NCBI RefSeq assembly: GCF_000003605.2
Contig: NW_003155575.1
Coordinates: 1-30,197, forward strand
Origin: Saccoglossus kowalevskii
Taxonomy: Eukaryota; Hemichordata; Enteropneusta; Harrimaniidae
Direction of reading: 5' to 3'
DNA length: 30,197 nucleotides
The position numbers and the translations under genes were made by a program. The notes under the pieces are model-generated. The model saw only the letters and a program-made list of their open reading frames with translations. It was not told the DNA's origin and ran no database searches. How positions within the stretch are numbered: the first letter of the stretch is position 1; each line of letters opens with the position of its first letter. Shown piece after piece: positions 24,301-30,197 of the stretch.

Positions 24301-25516
24301 ATGCGGCAATGGTAAATTAATATCGCCACTATGAATGCGGCAATGGTATATTAATATCGCTACTGTGAATGCTCCAATAGTATATTATTATCGCCACTGT
24401 GAATGCGACAACAATATATTGGTATCGCCACTGTGAATGCGACAACAGTATATTGGTATTGCCACTGTGAATGCGGCAATGGTATATTGGTATCGCTACT
24501 GTGAATGCGACGACAGTATATTGGTATTGCCACTCTAATTGCGACAACAGTATATTGGTATCGGCACTGTGAATGTGGCAATGGTGAATTGATATCGCCA
24601 CTATGAATGCGGCAATGGTACATTAATATCGCTACTGTGAATGCTCCAATAGTATATTATTATCGCCACTGTGAATGCGACAACAATATATTGGTATCGC
24701 CAATGTGAATGCGACAACAGTGTATTGGTATCGCTACTGTGAATGCGACAACAGTATATTGGTATCGCTACTGTGAATGTGACAACAGTATATTGGTATC
24801 GCCCCTGTGAATGCGACAATAGTATATTGGTATCGCTACTGTGAATGCGACGACAGTATATTGGTATCGCCACTCTAATTGCGACAACAGTATATTGGTA
24901 TCGCCACTGTGAATGCGACAACAGTATATTGGTATCGCAACTGTGAAAGCGACAACAGTATATTAGTATTGCCACTGTGAATGCGACAACAGTATATTGG
25001 TATCGCCACTGTGAATGCTGCAATGGTATATTAATATTGCCACTGTGAATGCGGCAATAGTATATTGGTATCGCTACTGTGAATGCGACGACAGTATATT
25101 GGTATCGCCCCTCTAATTGCGACAACAGTATATTTGTATCGCCACTGTGAATGCGACAACAGTATATTGGTATCGCAACTGTGAATGCGACAACAGTATA
25201 TTGGTATTGCCACTGTGAATGCGACAACATTATATTGGTATCGCCATTGTGAATGTGACAACAGTATATTCGTATCGCCACTGTGAACACGACAACAGTA
25301 TATTGGTATCGCCACTGTGAATGCAACAACAGTATATCGGTATCGCCAATGTGAATGCGACAACAGAATATTGGTATCGCCGCTTTGAATACGGCAATAG
25401 TATATTGGTATCAACATTGTGAATGCGACAACAGTATATTGGTATCACCATTGTGAATGCAACAACAGTATATTCGTATCGCCAATATGAATGCGACAAC
25501 AGTATATTGGTATCGC
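24301..25516. repeat. A-type block, shortened copy of 1230-2690
   Basis: GCTCCAATAG at 24371 and 24643 align with 1300 and 1572 at offset 23071. Downstream, the TACG-ended doublet aligns at offset 22833, so a net 238 bp (seven monomers) is missing between about 25250 and 25450. One loss is visible at about 25258, where GTGACAACAG passes directly to TATATTCG. Another is near 25413, where TATCAACATTG replaces TATCGCCATTG. Confidence 0.75.
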
Positions 25517-26162
25517 CACTGTGAATGCGACAACAGTATATGGGTATCGCCATTGTGAATGCGACAACAGTGTATTGGTATCGCCACTGTGAATGCGACA
25601 ACAGTACGGGTATCGCCATTGTCAATGTGACAACAGTATATTAGTATCGCCACTGTGAATATGGCAATAGTATATCGGTATCGCCACTGTGAATGCGACA
25701 ACAGTACGGGTATCGCCATTGTCAATGTGACAACAGTATATTAGTATCGCCACTGTGAATATGGCAATAGTATATCGGTATCGCCACTGTGAATTCGACA
25801 ACAGTATGTTGGTATTCCCACTGTGAATGAGGCAACAATATATTGGTATCGCCACTGCGAATGCGGCAATGGTAAATTAATATCGCCACTATGAATGCGG
25901 CAATGGTATATTAATATCGCTACTGTGAATGCTCCAATAGTATATTATTATCGCCACTGTGAATGCGCCAACAATATATTGGTATCGCCACTGTGAATGC
26001 AACAACAGTATATTGGTATTGCCACTGTGAATGCGGCAATGGTATATTGGTATCGCTACTGTGAATGCGACGACAGTATATTGGTATCGCCACTCTAATT
26101 GCGACAACAGTATATTGGTATCGGCACTGTGAATGTGGCAATGGTGAATTGATATCGCCACT

Positions 26163-27857
26163 ATGAATGCGGCAATGGTATATTAATATCGCTACAGTGA
26201 ATGCTCCAATAGTATATTATTATTGCCACTGTGAATGCGACAACAATATATTGGTATCGCCAATGTGAAAGCGACAACAGTGTATTGGTATCGCTACTGT
26301 GAATGCGACAACAGTATATTGGTATCGCTACTGTGAATGTGACAACAGTATATTGGTATCGCCACTGTGAATGCGACAATAGTATATTGGTATCGCTACT
26401 GTAAATGCGACGACAGTATATTGGTATCGCCACTCTAATTGCGACAACAGTATATTGGTATCGCCACTGTGAATGCGACAACAGTATATTGGTATCGCAA
26501 CTGTGAATGCGACAACAGTATATTGGTATTGCCACTGTGAATGCGACAACAGTATATTGGTATCGCCACTGTGAATGCTGCAATGGTATATTAATATTGC
26601 CACTGTGAATGCGGCAATAGTATATTGGTATCGCTACTGTGAATGCGACGACAGTATATTGGTATCGCCCCTCTAATTGCGACAACAGTATATTTGTAAC
26701 GCCACTGTGAATGCGACAACAGTATATTGGTTTCGCAACTGTGAATGCGACAACAGTATATTGGTATTGCCACTGTGAATGCGACAACATTATATTGGTA
26801 TCGCCATTGTGAATGTGACAACTGTTTATTGGTATCGCCACTGTGAATGCGGCAACAGTATATTCGTATCGCCACTGTGAATACGACAACAGTATATTGC
26901 TATCGCCACTGTGAATGCAACAACAGTATATCGGTATCACCAATGTGAATGCGACAACAGAATATTGGTATCGCCGCTTTGAATACGAGCAATAGTATAT
27001 TGGTATCGCCATTGTGAATGCGACAAACAGTATATTGGTATCGCCACTGTAAATGCGACAACAGTATATTGGCATCGTCAATGTGAATGCGACAACAGTA
27101 TATTGGTATCGCCATTGTGAATGCAACAACAGTATATTCGTATCGCCAATATGAATGCGACAACAGAATATTGGTATCGCCATTGTGAATGCGACAACAG
27201 TATATTGGTATCGCCACTGTGAATGCGACAACAGTATATAGGTATCGCCATTGTCAATGCGACAACAGAATATTGGTATCGCCATTGTGAATGCGACAAC
27301 AGTATATTGGTATCGCCACTGTGAATGCGACAACAGTATATGTGTATCGCCATTGTGAATGTGACAACAGTGTATTGGTATCACCACTGTGAATGCGACA
27401 ACAGTATATGGGTATCGCCATTGTGAATGCGACAACAGTGTATTTGTATCGCCACTGTGAACGCGACAACAGAACGGGTGTCGCCATTGTGAATGTGACA
27501 ACAATATATTGGTATCGCCACTGTGAAATCGCCAACAGTATATTGGTATCGCCACTGTGAATACGGCAATAGTGTATTGGTATCGCCAATGAATGCGACA
27601 ACAGTATGTTGGTATCCCCACTGTGAATGAGACAACAGTATATTGGTACTGCCATTGTGAATGCGGCAACAGTATATTGGTATTGCCACTGTGAATGTGG
27701 CAATGGTAAATTGATATCGCAACTATGAATGCGGCAGTGGTATTAATATCGCCACTGTGAATGCGGCAATAGTATATTGGTATCGTCACTGTGAATGTGG
27801 CAACAGTATGTTGGTATCGCCACTGCGAATGCGGCAAAGGTAAATTGATATCGCCAC
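26163..27857. repeat. B unit copy 2 (about 1.69 kb, about 50 monomers)
   Basis: It begins at CTATGAATGCGG with GCTCCAATAG at 26203 and ends with GCAAAGGTAAATTG near 27848. It is immediately followed by the next copy in the same orientation. The displacement to the following copy is 1696 at the start and 1694 towards the end. The two-base difference comes from single-base insertions here, GAATACGAGC near 26990 and GACAAACAG near 27027. The block lacks the 442-bp expansion of 14968-17103. Confidence 0.88.
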
Positions 27858-29553
27858 TATGAATGCGGCAATGGTATATTAATATCGCTACTGTGAATGC
27901 TCCAATAGTATATTATTATTGCTACTGTGAATGCGACAACAATATATTGGTATCGCCAATGTGAATGCGACAACAGTGTATTGGTATCGCTACTGTGAAT
28001 GCGACAACAGTATATTGGTATCGCTACTGTGAATGTGACAACAGTATATTGGTATCGCCACTGTGAATGCGACAATAGTATATTGGTATCGCTACGGTAA
28101 ATGCGACGACAGTATATTGGTATCGCCACTCTAATTGCGACAACAGTATATTGGTATCGCCACTGTGAATGCGACAACAGTATATTGGTATCGCAACTGT
28201 GAATGCGACAACAGTATATTGGTATTGCCACTGTGAATGCGACAACAGTATATTGGTATCGCCACTGTGAATGCTGCAATGGTATATTAATATTGCCACT
28301 GTGAATGCGGCAATAGTATATTGGTATCGCTACTGTGAATGCGACGACAGTATATTGGTATCGCCCCTCTAATTGCGACAACAGTATATTTGTAACGCCA
28401 CTGTGAATGCGACAACAGTATATTGGTTTCGCAACTGTGAATGCGACAACAGTATATTGGTATTGCCACTGTGAATGCGACAACATTATATTGGTATCGC
28501 CATTGTGAATGTGACAACTGTTTATTGGTATCGCCACTGTGAATGCGGCAACAGTATATTCGTATCGCCACTGTGAATACGACAACAGTATATTGCTATC
28601 GCCACTGTGAATGCAACAACAGTTTATCGGTATCACCAATGTGAATGCGACAACAGAATATTGGTATCGCCGCTTTGAATACGGCAATAGTATATTGGTA
28701 TCGCCATTGTGAATGCGACAACAGTATATTGGTATCGCCACTGTAAATGCGACAACAGTATATTGGCATCGTCAATGTGAATGCGACAACAGTATATTGG
28801 TATCGCCATTGTGAATGCAACAACAGTATATTCGTATCGCCAATATGAATGCGACAACAGAATATTGGTATCGCCATTGTGAATGCGACAACAGTATATT
28901 GGTATCGCCACTGTGAATGCGACAACAGTATATAGGTATCGCCATTGTCAATGCGACAACAGAATATTGGTATCGCCATTGTGAATGCGACAACAGTATA
29001 TTGGTATCGCCACTGTGAATGCGACAACAGTATATGTGTATCGCCATTGTGAATGTGACAACAGTGTATTGGTATCGCCACTGTGAATGCGACAACAGTA
29101 TATGGGTATCGCCATTTTGAATGCGACAACAGTGTATTTGTATCGCCACTGTGAATGCGACAACAGTACGGGTGTCGCCATTGTGAATGTGACAACAATA
29201 TATTGGTATCGCCACTGTGAAATCGCCAACAGTATATTGGTATCGCCACTGTGAATACGGCAATAGTGTATTGGTATCGCCAATGAATGCGACAACAGTA
29301 TGTTTGTATCCCCACTGTGAATGAGACAACAGTATATTGGTACTGCCATTGTGAATGCGGCAACAGTATATTGGTATTGCCACTGTGAATGTGGCAATGG
29401 TAAATTGATATCGCAACTATGAATGCGGCAGTGGTATTAATATCGCCACTGTGAATGCGGCAATAGTATATTGGTATCGTCACTGTGAATGTGGCAACAG
29501 TATGTTGGTATCGCCACTGCGAATGCGGCAAAGGTAAATTGATATCGCCACTA
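27857..29553. repeat. B unit copy 3, direct tandem of copy 2
   Basis: This is a full second copy of the preceding unit, with GCTCCAATAG at 27899, GAATGCTGCAATGG near 28272, GAAATCGCC at 29219 and GCAAAGGTAAATTG near 29526. Private differences include GCTACGGTAAATG near 28093 and GCCATTTTG near 29110. After 29553 it continues into the TGGATGCCGC tail like the 14968 copy, whereas copy 2 is cut short by the start of this copy. Confidence 0.88.
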
Positions 29554-30197
29554 TGAATGCGGCAATGGTATATTGGTATCGCCACTGTGGATGCCGCAAT
29601 GGTATATTAATATCGCCACTGTGAATGCGGCAATAGTATATTGGTATCGCCACTGTGAATGCGACGACAGTATATTGGTATTGCCACTGTAAATGCGACA
29701 ACAGTATATTGGCATCGCCAATATGAATGTGATAACACTTTATATTGGTATCGCCATTGTGAATGCGACAACAGTATATTGTTATCGCCACTCTGAATGC
29801 GACAACAGAATATTGGTATCGCCAATGTGAATGTGACAACAGTATATTGGTATTGCCATTGTGAATGTGGCAATGGTAAATTGATATCACCACTGTGAAT
29901 GCGGCAATAGTATATTGGTATCGCTACTGTGAATGCGACGACAGTATATTGGTATTGCCACTCTAATTGCAACAACAGTATATTGGTATCGCCACTGTGA
30001 ATGCGACAACAGTATATTGGTATCGCCACTGTGAATGCGACAACAGTTTATTGGTATCGCCATTGTGAATGCGACAACAGTTTATTGGTATCGCCACTGT
30101 GAATGCGGCAACAGTATATTGGTATCGCCACTCTAATTGCGACAACAGTATATTGGTATCGGCACTGTGAATGTGGCAATGGTGAATGATATCGCCA
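29553..30197. repeat. B-type tail running off the window end
   Basis: The stretch matches 17106-17690 (offset 12447, then 12515 after two extra monomers near 30040-30105). It contains the 36-bp monomer at 29711 and ends inside a GGTGAATGATATCGCC monomer that lacks one T compared with GGTGAATTGATATCGCC elsewhere. No array boundary is reached. Confidence 0.85.

Larger units (their letters stand above)
1..30197. repeat. 34-bp tandem satellite array filling the whole window
   Basis: Every line of the window is built from diverged copies of one 34-bp unit, recognisable by GGTATCGCC, then ACTGTGAATGC, then GACAACAG, then TATATT. Start-to-start distances counted at several places (for example 5762, 5796, 5830) are exactly 34. 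All copies are head-to-tail in one orientation; no inverted block was seen. The consensus has 15 G or C in 34 positions and two CpG sites. There is no unique spacer, transposon, RNA gene or credible protein gene inside, and both window edges cut through repeat sequence, so the array continues outward on both sides. An array this long and homogeneous is typical of eukaryotic satellite DNA. Species and chromosomal location are not determinable here. Confidence 0.98.

Noticed and set aside
26161-27837. Minus-strand open frame of 558 codons, and dozens of shorter minus-strand frames, as genes
   Set aside because: All three minus-strand frames are open at once, the repeat length is not a multiple of 3, frameshifting indels are tolerated, and the products are rotations of one 34-residue period. 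There are no promoters, splice sites or non-repeat domains. These are by-products of a stop-free consensus.
1-30197. CRISPR array (34-bp repeats)
   Set aside because: The repeats are directly abutting with no unique spacers, they vary heavily, and no cas genes or leader are present.
1-30197. 34-residue helical repeat protein such as TPR or PPR
   Set aside because: The 34-residue period follows arithmetically from a 34-bp unit read in triplets. The peptide lacks the TPR pattern of small and aromatic residues at fixed helix positions and is rich in Cys-Cys, Tyr and beta-branched residues.
1-30197. Telomeric repeat or transposon (LTR or terminal inverted repeats)
   Set aside because: No short G-rich telomere motif, no target-site duplications, no long inverted repeats and no transposase or reverse-transcriptase coding sequence were seen.
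1-30197. tRNA, rRNA or other structured RNA gene
   Set aside because: No cloverleaf or conserved rRNA segment is recognisable. Every stretch is accounted for by the 34-bp unit and its variants.

Overview
The whole window is one uninterrupted tandem-repeat (satellite) array. No protein-coding gene, RNA gene or unique sequence can be supported anywhere in it. The basic unit is 34 bp. It starts GGTATCGCCACTGTGAATGC and continues through GACAACAG to a TATATT tail; a perfect consensus copy lies at 5252-5285. By length the window holds close to 890 monomers. Both ends fall inside the array, so its true boundaries and flanks are not visible. A homogeneous satellite of more than 30 kb with higher-order structure and many CpG-transition variants points to a eukaryotic nuclear genome, probably in a heterochromatic, pericentromeric or subtelomeric position. 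I cannot identify the species from the sequence.

Above the 34-bp level there is a rich higher-order organisation. Diagnostic variant monomers recur in fixed order, so long blocks can be matched by eye at constant offsets. The main matches are 1230-3092 with 20098-21960 (offset 18868), 620-2450 with 12700-14530 (12080), 8830-9620 with 11550-12340 (2720, exactly 80 monomers), 5938-6800 with 7802-8664 (1864), and 10600-11200 with 19365-19965 (8765). Two block flavours alternate. A-type blocks (about 1-4956, 8773-14710, 17690-21960, 23420-26160) carry paired GCTCCAATAG monomers 272 bp apart and, in many places, 32-bp monomers ending TACG. B-type blocks (about 4956-8773, 14968-17690, 21960-23420, 26163-30197) open with A-like monomers where complete, then carry GAAATCGCC, GCAGTGGTATTAAT, GCAAAGG and, in most copies, 36-bp monomers. 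A B unit of about 1.69 kb (about 50 monomers) is present twice in direct tandem at 26163-27857 and 27857-29553, and a third time at 14968-17103 with an extra internal 442-bp duplication.

Recent local duplications of 100, 170, 270, 272 and 442 bp, length differences that are mostly whole monomers, and sharp chimeric junctions (near 3990, 8773, 11330, 12376, 14715, 21960) are what repeated unequal exchange or gene conversion would leave.

The minus strand is open over long stretches in all three frames because the consensus has no stop codon on that strand and 34 is not a multiple of 3. All three frames therefore spell the same 34-residue peptide in rotated phase. I treat these apparent ORFs, up to 558 codons, as by-products of the repeat, not genes.
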